Assembly: GCA_019638485.1 (NCBI GenBank)
Contig: JAHBTP010000001.1
Coordinates: 682,001-746,000, forward strand
Reading direction: 5' to 3'
DNA length: 64,000 nucleotides
DNA from: Ferruginibacter sp.
GTDB lineage: Bacteria > Bacteroidota > Bacteroidia > Chitinophagales > Chitinophagaceae
The position numbers were made by a program, and so were the translations under genes. Positions within the stretch are counted from its first letter, which is position 1. Each line of letters starts with the position of its first letter. Below, in pieces: positions 27,963 to 37,636 of this stretch. The notes beneath the pieces were generated by a model. The model was not told where the DNA came from, ran no database searches, and saw only the letters and a list, made by a program, of their open reading frames with translations.

Positions 27963-28895
27963 TTATATTTTGCCCAAACGTTCGGCTACTTCTATCAGTT
28001 CTTGCCTGGTTTCTTCTGCTGTTCTTTTTATGGGAATAAATGTGTTGCCGGTTACTTTTTCAAATAATTCGATATACCTTTTGCTGATAAGTTCAATCCA
28101 ATCATGGTTCATTTCAGGCACTTGTTGCCCGGCTTTGCCCATGAAGTTATTTTCAATCAACCATTCCCGAACAAATTCTTTACTTAATTGAACCGGCTTT
28201 TCCCCTTTTCGTAATCTTTCTTCAAAACCATCAACATAAAAATATCGGGAAGAATCAGGAGTGTGAATTTCATCCATTAGCATAACCTGATTGTTGTATA
28301 AGCCAAATTCGTATTTCGTATCTACCAGGATTAATCCCTTTTCTCTGGCTATGGTTGCACCTCGTTTAAAAAGTTGAAGAGAATAATTCGAAAGTTCTTC
28401 CCATATTTGCTCAGAAGCTAACCCACGAGAGCGTATTTCATCTGCACTTATATCTTCATCATGGCCTTCATCAGCCTTTGTGGATGGTGTAATAATGGGT
28501 TGCTGAAAAGGCTCATTTTCTATCATCTTCTCCGGTAAGTTAACCCCACATAAATTTCTTTTCCCTGAATGATAGGTACGCCATGCATGCCCGGTAAGAT
28601 GCGCCCTTACAACCATTTCAATTTTTATAGGTTTACATAAATGACCAACACTTATATCAGGCCCGGGAGTTTCAGTTAACCATACAGGACAAATATCTTT
28701 GCAGGCATTTAACATGTACGCAGCAATTTGATTCAATACTTGACCTTTATAAGGGATGGGATGGGGCAAAATCACATCAAAAGCAGAGATCCGATTTGAA
28801 GAATGTAAAATAACCCAGCGATTATTGATGGTGTAAACATCTCGTACTTTTCCCTGATAAAAATTAGTTTGAAACGGTAGGATAAGAGGTTGCAT
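27963..28895 (-). CDS. purC: SAICAR synthase (phosphoribosylaminoimidazole-succinocarboxamide synthase)
   Basis: Joins CAIR and aspartate with ATP in purine synthesis. The 310-aa protein shows YQGKVRDVYTINNRWVIL (ATP loop), SNRISAFDVILPHPIPYKG, VVRAHLTGHAW and ATIAREKGLILVDTKYEFG. It is the longer, eukaryote-like form found in many Bacteroidota. A near-consensus minus-7 (TACTTTCG) ends three bases before the ATG. No other pur gene is adjacent. Confidence 0.97.
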   Translation of the reverse strand: MQPLILPFQTNFYQGKVRDVYTINNRWVILHSSNRISAFDVILPHPIPYKGQVLNQIAAYMLNACKDICPVWLTETPGPDISVGHLCKPIKIEMVVRAHLTGHAWRTYHSGKRNLCGVNLPEKMIENEPFQQPIITPSTKADEGHDEDISADEIRSRGLASEQIWEELSNYSLQLFKRGATIAREKGLILVDTKYEFGLYNNQVMLMDEIHTPDSSRYFYVDGFEERLRKGEKPVQLSKEFVREWLIENNFMGKAGQQVPEMNHDWIELISKRYIELFEKVTGNTFIPIKRTAEETRQELIEVAERLGKI

Positions 28896-29034
28896 ATACG
28901 AAAGTAAAACAGATTGCTATAAACAAACGCTTGTTAGTTTCTTTTAATTCCACATCTGGGGATAAAATAAAATTTTTAGAGATACGCAACATTCAATATA
29001 TTGCTAAAGATAAATCTAACCAAAACAACCAATT

Positions 29035-31794
29035 ATGCGAAAACTCACAAGTTTTTTGGTAATTCTCCTTTTTATAGGCTTTGGGAGTTACGACTCAATG
29101 GCACAGGGAGTAACCATTAACGGAAATGTAAAGAACAGCAATACACGAGATAATACAGCTGCTGTATCTGTTACGGTGAAAGATGGTGTTGAAGGAACGT
29201 TTACAGATGATAAAGGTAATTTTCGGATGACTGTAAAAAGCCTTCCGGTAACTCTTGTATTCTCTTCTGTAGGTTATTCCACACAAGAAATTTCAGTAAC
29301 TAATGCTCAACAAGCTGTTGATGTATTGCTTAACCCTGAAAATGTACTTGGACAAGAAGTTGTTGTTTCTGCTTCACGTGTTGCAGAAAGAATGCTCGAG
29401 TCTCCTGTATCTATTGAAAGGGTAAACTCAACTGCTATGCGAAATGCACCCGCTGCCACTTATTATGATGTAATTGGTAATCTAAAAGGGGTTGATGTAG
29501 TAACATCATCATTAACCTTTCAAACGCCAACCACCCGTGGTTTTTCAGGAAGCGGTAACACCAGGTTTAATCAGGTGATGGATGGTATGGATAACCAAGC
29601 ACCCGGTTTAAATTTTTCCGTTGGTAGTGTTGTAGGATTAACCGCACTTGATGTGGAAAGTATGGAGCTTCTTCCCGGCGCTTCTTCTGTATTGTATGGT
29701 CCCGGTGGAATGAATGGAACCTTACTTATTAACAGTAAAAATCCATTTAAATATCAAGGCCTGTCCTTTGAAGTGAAAACAGGTATTATGCACACTGATG
29801 GCAAACAGCGGCCTGCATCTGCATATCATAACTGGAGCCTTCGCTGGGCAAAAAAAGTATCTGAAAAATTTGCATTTAAAATAACATCAGAATTGGTCCA
29901 GGCAAAAGATTGGATTGGTGAAGATTATCGTAATTACAATAGAATTGGAAATTTAGGTGCCGTAAAACAAGGAAATAGACAAACGGACCCCAATTATGAT
30001 GGTATCAACGTGTTTGGTGATGAAACCTCTCTTGATTTAGGACTTATTTTAAACTCTATTGGGCAACAAGCACCATTTTTAAAACCGTTTATTGATTCTC
30101 TTACTGCAAATCCAATTCGAGTTTCAAGAACAGGATATAACGAGCGTGATGTAGTTGATCCTAATACGTATAATTTTAAAGTAGGAGGTTCACTTAATTA
30201 TAAATTATCTCCACGCACTGAATTGATTTTTGCCGGCTACTGGGGAACTGGTACTTCAGTTTACACGGGTAATGACCGGTATGATTTGAAGGATTTAAAA
30301 ATGGGACAATATAAAATTGAATTGCAAAATAAAAAATGGTTGCTACGCGCTTATACTACCCAAGAAAATTCAGGAAGCTCATTTGCTGTTACAACCACTA
30401 CCCGTTTGTTTAACGAATTATGGCGTCCTTCTATTTCTATGGATGCTAACGGAAACCCTGCACCACTAACTACTGACTGGTATCCTATGTATGGACAGGC
30501 TTATTTGGCCAGTATGTTGGCCGGACAGTCAAGTTTTGCTGCACACAATTACGCTCGCTCAGTTGCCGACCAGGGAAGACCCTTGCCGGGTAGTGAGCAA
30601 TTTAAAACACTAATGGACCAAGTTAAAGCAAGGCCTATTCCAAAGGGAGGAAAGTTTCTCGATAGAACAGATTTGTACCAGATAGAAGGTCAGTATAACT
30701 TAACTGAATATACAAAAGAATTTGCGGATGTATTGGTAGGAGGGAATTATAAAATGTATGTATTAAATTCTGAAGGTACATTGTTTGCAGATACTGCAGG
30801 AACTATTAAGATAAGAGAATTTGGCGCATTTGCTCAGATAGGTAAAAACTTTTTCGACCGCTTGCTTCGTGTAACCCTTGCCGGTAGGTATGATAAGAAT
30901 TCAGGTTTTGAAGGAAAATTTACACCAAGAGCCACTGCACTTTTTAGAGTGAAAGAGAATAATAATATCCGTTTAAGCTATCAAACGGCCTATCGTTTCC
31001 CAACAACACAACAACAATGGATTGATTTGTTTGCTGCAGGAGCTCGGTTAATTGGTGGTGATCCTTCATTCCATACTTTTTATCATTTTGATACTAATCC
31101 TATTTATTATGCTGATGAGCTTAGAGAAGGGGTTGTAAAACAATTTGATAATAAAATGTATAAACCTGAAACCGTATCTTCTTTTGAAGTAGGGTATAAG
31201 GGGTTGTATTTAAAGGAAAAATTATTGATAGATGTATATGGTTACTATGGGATGTACAAAGATTTTCTTACTCGGGTAACTGTAGTTCAAAACAAGGCTG
31301 GGGATCCAATATCACAGGCAGATACTGCTAATGGAAATATTTATTCTGTACCGGTGAATCTCCCGGATAAGGTAAAAACTTTTGGATATGGTATTGGTGT
31401 TGATTATAAATTGCCTTATAACTTCTCATTATCAGTAAATGCTTCGTCAGATGAATTGAGTGATATCCCCGAAGGATTCCTTTCCTTTTTTAACGCACCA
31501 AAATATCGTTTTAGTGGTTCAGTAAGTAATTCAGGTTTCGGTCCCGGTAAGCGTTTAGGCTTTAACGTTACTTATAAATGGCAGGAACATTATTTCTATC
31601 AGGGCGACTTTGCATCAGGTACTGTGCCTGCTTTTCATACCTTGGATGCATTGGTGAGTCTGAAATTTCCTAAAGCTAAATCAATGTTTAAAATTGGAGC
31701 TACTAATTTGCTGAACCAATATTATTATAACGCTATTGGTAATGCTCAAATTGGTGGATTATATTATGTAGGATTTGGCTATAACCTGTTTTAA
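29035..31794 (+). CDS. TonB-dependent receptor
   Basis: The 919-aa outer-membrane receptor has a signal peptide (residues 1-23) and a carboxypeptidase-regulatory-like domain (about 25-105). A TonB plug follows with LGQEVVVSASRVAERML, PTTRGFSGSG and the end-of-plug block ELLPGASSVLYGPGGMNGTL. A large barrel ends in the aromatic C-terminus GFGYNLF. It lacks the SusC-specific pattern and no SusD follows; a fasciclin-domain lipoprotein gene comes 12 nt downstream instead. The cargo is unknown. No cobalamin riboswitch or Fur-like site is visible upstream. Confidence 0.93.
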   Translation: MRKLTSFLVILLFIGFGSYDSMAQGVTINGNVKNSNTRDNTAAVSVTVKDGVEGTFTDDKGNFRMTVKSLPVTLVFSSVGYSTQEISVTNAQQAVDVLLNPENVLGQEVVVSASRVAERMLESPVSIERVNSTAMRNAPAATYYDVIGNLKGVDVVTSSLTFQTPTTRGFSGSGNTRFNQVMDGMDNQAPGLNFSVGSVVGLTALDVESMELLPGASSVLYGPGGMNGTLLINSKNPFKYQGLSFEVKTGIMHTDGKQRPASAYHNWSLRWAKKVSEKFAFKITSELVQAKDWIGEDYRNYNRIGNLGAVKQGNRQTDPNYDGINVFGDETSLDLGLILNSIGQQAPFLKPFIDSLTANPIRVSRTGYNERDVVDPNTYNFKVGGSLNYKLSPRTELIFAGYWGTGTSVYTGNDRYDLKDLKMGQYKIELQNKKWLLRAYTTQENSGSSFAVTTTTRLFNELWRPSISMDANGNPAPLTTDWYPMYGQAYLASMLAGQSSFAAHNYARSVADQGRPLPGSEQFKTLMDQVKARPIPKGGKFLDRTDLYQIEGQYNLTEYTKEFADVLVGGNYKMYVLNSEGTLFADTAGTIKIREFGAFAQIGKNFFDRLLRVTLAGRYDKNSGFEGKFTPRATALFRVKENNNIRLSYQTAYRFPTTQQQWIDLFAAGARLIGGDPSFHTFYHFDTNPIYYADELREGVVKQFDNKMYKPETVSSFEVGYKGLYLKEKLLIDVYGYYGMYKDFLTRVTVVQNKAGDPISQADTANGNIYSVPVNLPDKVKTFGYGIGVDYKLPYNFSLSVNASSDELSDIPEGFLSFFNAPKYRFSGSVSNSGFGPGKRLGFNVTYKWQEHYFYQGDFASGTVPAFHTLDALVSLKFPKAKSMFKIGATNLLNQYYYNAIGNAQIGGLYYVGFGYNLF

Positions 31795-31806
31795 TCAATT
31801 TATTAA

Positions 31807-33069
31807 ATGAAATTAACCATGATACGTTTTAAAAACATAACGCGCGGTTTATTAGTTGTTGCATCAACATTGATGTTATTTTCCGCTTGTAATAAAGATC
31901 CGGAAGATTTGGGCAGCCCTCTTCCTCCTTCTCCAACCGGAAGTTCTCTTTCTGAATTAATTCAACAAAATCCTGATGATAGCTTGTATTATCGCCTAAT
32001 TGTACATGCTGGCATGAGCAATCTTTTTACCGGAACAAATGGTAGCTCATATACCATGTTTATACCCGGTAATGCAGCTATGAAAGCGTTTATTACCGCA
32101 GCTTCAGGCGGTGCAGTACCGGCTGGCGCTCCGGATGCGGTTTTTTCAGGGTTTATTACTACTCAAATTCCTGTGGCAAATGCTGCTGCAATTGTAAGTT
32201 ATAATACTATCCCACAAGGTGTTACTACATCTGGTTTCGGCAATACATTTCCAAACTATATGTATCCTACCTTGCTAAATCCTGCTCCCTCAATTAGTCC
32301 ATTTTTACGACTCACTACTTTTTTAAGTACTCGGAATGGTAATTGGGTAAGCAATATTCCATTGGTTGGGGTTAATGAAGTAGGAAAAAATGGAGTTATA
32401 CACCATTCAGCAGCATTGAGTGTTCCACCTCAACGCTATTTATGGGATAGAATAAATACCGATCCGAATCTTACTTATTTTAAAGCAGCTATTATTAGAG
32501 GAGATAGTGCCACAAGAATTGGTGGTGCCCCCGGCCAATTACAATCCGGATTAATGAATATTGGTGCTAATCTTACCATTTTCGCTCCTACTGATGATGT
32601 TTTTAGAGCCACACTTACTGCAGCTATTACTCAAGTATTGATTAATATGGGTATACCGGCAGGAGCTGCAGCTGCGCAGGCTGCAACATGGGCTGCAACC
32701 CCTGATGTGTTTGATGTACCTGAATTGAGGCCGGTGCTAACTGCACAAACTGTTCAGGGATTGCTCACTTATCATATTTTAGGTAAGCGGGTGTTTACAA
32801 ATAATTTTCCTACAACAGCCACCAATTTTCCTACATTGTTAAATGGAGTACTTACAACTCATCCCGGATTAACACTTCAGGTAACTATGGGTGCACCATT
32901 TGCTACAGCAGCAACTGTAAAAGGATTAGAAAATGCAACTGCAGCAAACATTACTATTAACGCCTCTCCACTACTTCCTGATCCTGTTGGTACAAGTGAT
33001 CAAAATTATTTAAATGGAGTGATTCATAAGATTAACCAGGTATTGATGCCCTTGCCGCTCATTCCTTAA
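31807..33069 (+). CDS. Fasciclin (FAS1) domain lipoprotein
   Basis: The 420-aa exported lipoprotein (lipobox ending LFSAC, Cys28) has two FAS1-like modules. The first has SLYYRL...SSYTMFIPGNAAMKAF (about residues 55-215). The second has LTIFAPTDDVFRA followed by VQGLLTYHILGKRVF and the closing NYLNGVIHKINQVLMP. FAS1 modules mediate adhesion or ligand binding. It is co-directional and 12 nt after the TonB receptor, so it may be the surface partner of that receptor. A terminator follows. Unusually Ala-rich in the middle (GAAAAQAATWAATP). Confidence 0.88.
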   Translation: MKLTMIRFKNITRGLLVVASTLMLFSACNKDPEDLGSPLPPSPTGSSLSELIQQNPDDSLYYRLIVHAGMSNLFTGTNGSSYTMFIPGNAAMKAFITAASGGAVPAGAPDAVFSGFITTQIPVANAAAIVSYNTIPQGVTTSGFGNTFPNYMYPTLLNPAPSISPFLRLTTFLSTRNGNWVSNIPLVGVNEVGKNGVIHHSAALSVPPQRYLWDRINTDPNLTYFKAAIIRGDSATRIGGAPGQLQSGLMNIGANLTIFAPTDDVFRATLTAAITQVLINMGIPAGAAAAQAATWAATPDVFDVPELRPVLTAQTVQGLLTYHILGKRVFTNNFPTTATNFPTLLNGVLTTHPGLTLQVTMGAPFATAATVKGLENATAANITINASPLLPDPVGTSDQNYLNGVIHKINQVLMPLPLIP

Positions 33070-33084
33070 ATTTTAAGTTTTCTA

Positions 33085-33118
33085 AAAAAAACAGCCCCTG
33101 AAAAGAGGCTGTTTTTTT
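33085..33118 (+). terminator. Terminator of the receptor-fasciclin operon
   Basis: AAACAGCC/GGCTGTTT stem with a ten-base loop and a run of seven T residues, about 20 nt after the stop codon. Confidence 0.8.
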
Positions 33119-33256
33119 ATGGTTAACCTAAGATGGTTGATTTCTACATTTCATTGCTGTATTATACTTTGTCATTTTTATATAATTTATTTTTTCATAA
33201 AAACAAAGGCTTCTTTTAGGCATGATTTATGTTACTTTTTAATTAAGCCACAAATC

Positions 33257-33454
33257 ATGAGCAAGAACAATAAGACATATTATCATGTAGATTATTGGAA
33301 AGGGGAAAACAAACAAGACTTTGTAAAAAAAGCGAGTAATAAAATCGCCAAACCTATGCCTAATTTGAAGATTGAGAAAGTGAAAACTATTTTGGAAGAT
33401 TCTAAAATGTTAAAAGAGAGTCACTACTCCGGCAGAGAGTATAGGATTTGGTAA
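33257..33454 (+). CDS. Small basic hypothetical protein (65 aa)
   Basis: The longer open frame starts at 33119 inside the preceding terminator. The plausible start is ATG 33257, which follows a near-consensus promoter TACTTTTT (33233-33240) by 16 nt. The product begins MSKNNKTYYHVDYWKG, is Lys-rich (about one residue in five), has no membrane segment and ends in SGREYRIW. I do not recognise the family. A free-standing gene with its own promoter is the simplest reading. The 253 nt after it, up to ychF, show nothing identifiable. Confidence 0.55.
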   Translation: MSKNNKTYYHVDYWKGENKQDFVKKASNKIAKPMPNLKIEKVKTILEDSKMLKESHYSGREYRIW

Positions 33455-33707
33455 AACAAGTTTCCCTTCTTTATTTTATCTTATTCCATTATACAAATGG
33501 AGTCTTCTCAACGCTATAATTAATTTTCTACGGTTAAGATATAGAGTATCATAATGTATTTAAAAGTTGTGAAGTGGTGTTTGCGAGAATATTTATTTTA
33601 TCGAAGTTCAATTCAAACACTTCTTACACACTATTTATTTTTTTTCATTGACTTAGATGTGTTTGAATGCAGTATCTGCAAATTAGTTCTGTATCAAAAG
33701 TTATTTT

Positions 33708-34808
33708 TTATACATTAAATCTAAAATGCATAATATCACCATCTTGTACGAGGTATTCTTTCCCTTCAATTCGTAATCTGCCATTTTCACGAGCAGCAGC
33801 TTCTGAGCCGAAATTTACAAAATCCTCATAAGAAATTACTTCTGCTTTTATAAATCCTTTTTCAAAATCTGTATGAATAACTCCTGCAGCTTGAGGGGCC
33901 TTCCAGCCTTTTTGAATAGTCCATGCTCTAACTTCTTGTACACCGGCAGTAAAATATGTGGATAGGTTGAGTAAATTATAAGTCGCGTGAATCAATCTAT
34001 CAAGAGCAGGTTCTGTCATTTTATATTCTTCCATGAACATCTTCTTGTCATCTACATCTTCAAATTCGGCAATTTGGGCTTCTATGGCATTGGTCATTAC
34101 AATAACCTCTGCATTTTCACCCTTAACCGCTTCTTTTAGTGCTTCAGAATACTTATTGCCAGTGTGCATTGACGCCTCATCTACATTAGCTACGTACAGC
34201 ATCGGTTTGTCTGTTAACAGAAAAATATCGGCAATGGCTGATTTCTCATCCTTAGATAAACCAAGGCTGATTACATTTTTTCCTTGCTCAAGGTGTGTTT
34301 TGCATCTTAGTAAAACATCGTAGTCTGCTTTAAGTTTATTATCACCACTTTTTACCATTTTTTCTACCCGTTGAATTTTTTTATCCACACTGTCCAGGTC
34401 TTTCAATTGTAGTTCTGTTTCAATAATTTCTTTATCTGCAGCAGGGTTTACCGGGCCTTCTTCCCGCAAAATATTGGCATCATCAAAACACCGGATAACT
34501 TGAATAATCGCATCAACTTCACGAATATTTGCCAAAAACTTATTTCCCAAGCCTTCACCTTTACTTGCTCCTCTAACCAACCCTGCGATATCTACAATTT
34601 CAATTTGAGTTGGAACAACTCGGTTAGGCTTTACTAATTCTTCCAATTTAGTTAAACGTGGGTCTGGAACGTTTACTAAACCTACATTGGGCTCGATGGT
34701 GCAAAAACGATAATTACTTGCCTGAGCCTTTGCACTTTTACTCACTGCGTTAAATAAGGTGGATTTTCCTACGTTGGGCAATCCCACAATTCCTGCTTGT
34801 AATGCCAT
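33708..34808 (-). CDS. ychF: Redox-regulated/ribosome-associated P-loop ATPase (Obg family)
   Basis: The 366-aa YchF/OLA1 protein is an Obg-like NTPase that prefers ATP and binds ribosomes. G1 is [16 protein letters not shown]3 is [19 protein letters not shown], and an NVDE-type G4 (YVANVDE) replaces NKxD, as expected of the family. The C-terminal TGS-like domain has [20 protein letters not shown] and ends [11 protein letters not shown]. The length is standard. Confidence 0.98.
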   Translation of the reverse strand: MALQAGIVGLPNVGKSTLFNAVSKSAKAQASNYRFCTIEPNVGLVNVPDPRLTKLEELVKPNRVVPTQIEIVDIAGLVRGASKGEGLGNKFLANIREVDAIIQVIRCFDDANILREEGPVNPAADKEIIETELQLKDLDSVDKKIQRVEKMVKSGDNKLKADYDVLLRCKTHLEQGKNVISLGLSKDEKSAIADIFLLTDKPMLYVANVDEASMHTGNKYSEALKEAVKGENAEVIVMTNAIEAQIAEFEDVDDKKMFMEEYKMTEPALDRLIHATYNLLNLSTYFTAGVQEVRAWTIQKGWKAPQAAGVIHTDFEKGFIKAEVISYEDFVNFGSEAAARENGRLRIEGKEYLVQDGDIMHFRFNV

Positions 34809-34828
34809 TGTTTAAAACTTTAAAGCCG

Positions 34829-34836
34829 CAAAGGTA
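34829..34836 (-). promoter_or_regulatory. Promoter of ychF
   Basis: Minus-strand TACCTTTG is an exact match 20 nt before the ATG. Confidence 0.7.
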
Positions 34837-34932
34837 AGATTTGATTTGCTATGTGAATTTTCATTTTATTACCTTAATTTTCAGCATCGGCATAATTAAT
34901 TCTTGTCGTTTAATATACTAACTCCCTTATTA

Positions 34933-36333
34933 ATGGCTTTAAGTCGTATTTGGTCGGCCTTTTTTATAATTGCAATTCTGCTTGCAGGCATCCGTTTCTT
35001 TTTCACTTCCAACCATAATGAAATTCTTACTTCAATGGTTTCAGGAAAATCAGGAGATACCATTGAAATAAGAAAATCTCCCTTATCCTTGCTGCCTGAG
35101 GAGGCTGTTAGGGAGATCAAATCAACAGGAATCTATAAAATGGGTGAAACCCAAATGATTTCTTTGGCAGATGGTAGGGTGAGAGAATTTCGTATCCAAC
35201 ATTCAGATGGGCTTATTGAAACAACTCAAACGGCGGTTACGCTTTGTTTACGGCTTATTGGTTTTATGGCCTTGTTTATGGGTTTGATGGGAATAGCGGA
35301 AAAAGCAGGTGGAGTGCGATTCTTATCACGAATAATTGGGCCTTTCTTTTCAAGGATTTTTCCGGAAATTCCCAAAGGCCATGAATCTATGGGACACATG
35401 ATGATGAATTTTTCAGCAAATTTGTTGGGCTTAGATAATGCAGCAACTCCTTTTGGTTTAAAGGCAATGGAAAGTTTGCAAGAAATAAACCCTGATAAAT
35501 CCCGTGCCAGTAATCCGCAAATTATGTTTTTGTGTTTGCATGCTTCAGGGTTAACATTAATTCCGGTTAGTATAATTGCATTACGTTCGGCAGCAGGAGC
35601 TTCCAATCCAATGGATATTTTTATCCCTTGTATGATGGCTACATTTATGGCTACTTTAGCTGCATTAATTATTGTGGGTACACGGCAAAGAATAAATATG
35701 TTCCAACCGGTTATTCTTGGATGGCTATTGGGTATTTCAGCCATTATAGCATCATTGGTTGTTTATATTAAGTTCTTGGATACAGATGAGGTTAGGAGTT
35801 TTTCGGGCGCTTTAAGTAGTGGGTTGATATTATTGATTTTCTTAGTCATTATTGTAGGTGCTATTTACAAAAAGATTGATGTTTTTGATGCATTTATTGA
35901 TGGAGCTAAGGGTGGATTTGATGTGGCTGTTCGTATTATTCCTTATTTGGTAGGTATGTTAGTGGCTATTAGTTTACTTCGTACCAGTGGTGCTTTTGAT
36001 ATCGTGATTGATGCATTTAAGTACTTAGCGGCTATAACAGGTGGGGATACACGCTGGGTGGATGGAATTCCCACTGCATTAATAAAGCCTTTTAGTGGAG
36101 GGGGGGCTAGAGGTATGATGGTAGATACCATGACTACTTTTGGCCCGGACTCTTTTGCAGGTAAATTATCATGTGTACTGCAAGGTTCCTCTGACACTAC
36201 ATTTTATGTAATTGCAGTTTATTTTGGTGCTGTTTCTGTAAAGAACACACGTTATACGGTAGGAGCCATGCTACTGGCAGATCTAGTAGGTATAATAAGT
36301 GCAATTTTGCTTTGCTATTTATTCTTTGGATAA
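34933..36333 (+). CDS. Fused SpmA-SpmB nucleoside-recognition (Gate) membrane protein
   Basis: The 466-aa integral membrane protein joins two Gate-domain halves. The N-terminal part resembles spore maturation protein A (MALSRIWSAFFIIAILLAG, then GFMALFMGLMGIAEKAGGV), and the C-terminal half resembles SpmB (FDAFIDGAKGGFDVAVRIIPY and the late GGARGMMVDTM). Such fusions occur in non-sporulating Bacteroidota, so the spore name is historical; transport of a nucleoside-like or peptidoglycan-related solute is only a guess. I start at ATG 34933, which matches the SpmA N-terminus, not at the TTG ten codons earlier. Confidence 0.87.
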   Translation: MALSRIWSAFFIIAILLAGIRFFFTSNHNEILTSMVSGKSGDTIEIRKSPLSLLPEEAVREIKSTGIYKMGETQMISLADGRVREFRIQHSDGLIETTQTAVTLCLRLIGFMALFMGLMGIAEKAGGVRFLSRIIGPFFSRIFPEIPKGHESMGHMMMNFSANLLGLDNAATPFGLKAMESLQEINPDKSRASNPQIMFLCLHASGLTLIPVSIIALRSAAGASNPMDIFIPCMMATFMATLAALIIVGTRQRINMFQPVILGWLLGISAIIASLVVYIKFLDTDEVRSFSGALSSGLILLIFLVIIVGAIYKKIDVFDAFIDGAKGGFDVAVRIIPYLVGMLVAISLLRTSGAFDIVIDAFKYLAAITGGDTRWVDGIPTALIKPFSGGGARGMMVDTMTTFGPDSFAGKLSCVLQGSSDTTFYVIAVYFGAVSVKNTRYTVGAMLLADLVGIISAILLCYLFFG

Positions 36334-36334
36334 T

Positions 36335-37585
36335 TTATTTCGAACCGGCTCCCGCATTTTCCATATTAAAATTTGCAGTGTCCTCAGGAGTTTCTCCACC
36401 TACAGGATAGGCACCAAATAATGATGCTAATTTTACGGCCTTATATACTTGTCGGGTAAAGCGATTTCCAATCACAATTATTGTTGCTTGTTCATCAAGG
36501 AGCCTGATAAATGAAGCATTGCTTCCATGCCACCAACCGTTATGATAGACAATACGCTTTCCGTTTGGGTACAGGTTCATTCGCCAGCCAAGCCCGTAAT
36601 TTCTAAATCCGGGTTTCTCATTGCTATACGGCGTATAAGCTAATTTTAGGGTTTCAGGTTTTAGAATTAAGCCTAAACTGAGTGCTCTATCCCAGATAAG
36701 AAGATCTCTAACTGTGCTGTAGATATTTTTGTCACCATAAATATTATCTAAATAATCAAATGGAATAAGAACTCCATCTGATTTATAAGAACCTGTGGAT
36801 TTTGAAGTATCAGACAAATGAAATACGTAGGTATGATTCATTTGTAATGGTATGAAGAAGTTTTTCTGTAGGTAAACATCATAAGGCACCTTACTTATCT
36901 CCTCAATAACGAGTGCAAGTAAGGCAAAGTTGGTATTGCAATAGCTAAAATGGGTATTGGGTGTTGAGATGTCTTTAATTTCATTCTTATGTTCAGTCAT
37001 TAATCGGAGAATGTCTCGATTGGTTAATGGAATTGTTTTATCCCATTTCAAATCTTCAGTAAAATATGCATAATTTGGTAATCCGCTGCGATGACTTAGT
37101 AAGGTCTGAATAGTAACACCCGGGTAATCAAAATTGGGAAAATATTTGCTAAGCGGATCGCTAAGAGAGAGCTTCCCATCATCCAAAAGTTTTAAAATGG
37201 CGGCAGCAGTAAAAGTTTTACTAACTGAGGCAATATGCATAGATGTATTTTCATCCACTTTGTTGCTTGTCTTAGGCGCTTCATTTCCCTGATATTGTTC
37301 AAAGACCGGCACTCCCTTTTTGGCTATTAAAATACCGCCATGAAATGGTGTCTTTTTAAGTGTGTGGTTGTACCATTGCTCACACTTGGCTCCTAACATG
37401 GATTTTTCAGCATAAGAAATGCTATCTGATGGTATTTGGAAATAATGAATATTGTCTGTTGAAGCAGCTGCGGCTTTATTATTAGATTGACAAGAATATA
37501 TTCCGATAAGGCTAGTAACCAGCAATAGAATTGCAGGAATATTGGATCTCAGTTGTAAAAAATTAAATAGCCTCACAGGCTGCAT
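36335..37585 (-). CDS. Serine hydrolase, class C beta-lactamase-like lipoprotein
   Basis: The 416-aa exported protein has a likely lipoprotein Cys32 (LIGIYSC). The beta-lactamase/PBP4* fold has the SxxK nucleophile Ser120-Val-Ser-Lys123, a YxN-type motif in HFSYCNTNFALLALV and HNGWWHG in place of KTG. Proteins with this pattern are mostly esterases, D-aminopeptidases or beta-lactamase relatives; a resistance role is not implied. Convergent with the SpmAB gene, only 1 nt apart, and divergent from serA across 51 nt. Confidence 0.9.
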   Translation of the reverse strand: MQPVRLFNFLQLRSNIPAILLLVTSLIGIYSCQSNNKAAAASTDNIHYFQIPSDSISYAEKSMLGAKCEQWYNHTLKKTPFHGGILIAKKGVPVFEQYQGNEAPKTSNKVDENTSMHIASVSKTFTAAAILKLLDDGKLSLSDPLSKYFPNFDYPGVTIQTLLSHRSGLPNYAYFTEDLKWDKTIPLTNRDILRLMTEHKNEIKDISTPNTHFSYCNTNFALLALVIEEISKVPYDVYLQKNFFIPLQMNHTYVFHLSDTSKSTGSYKSDGVLIPFDYLDNIYGDKNIYSTVRDLLIWDRALSLGLILKPETLKLAYTPYSNEKPGFRNYGLGWRMNLYPNGKRIVYHNGWWHGSNASFIRLLDEQATIIVIGNRFTRQVYKAVKLASLFGAYPVGGETPEDTANFNMENAGAGSK

Positions 37586-37606
37586 ACTAAAATAAACGGC
37601 TTAGAA

Positions 37607-37614
37607 TATATTTG
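37607..37614 (+). promoter_or_regulatory. Promoter of serA
   Basis: TATATTTG is an exact match ending 22 nt before ATG 37637, in the short divergent interval with the serine hydrolase. Confidence 0.65.
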
Positions 37615-37636
37615 CCTAAAATTACGGTTAAAATTT

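Noticed and set aside
36335..37585. Antibiotic-resistance beta-lactamase
   Set aside because: The SxxK fold is shared by many esterases and peptidases, the KTG motif is replaced by HNG, and it is a lipoprotein with no resistance context.
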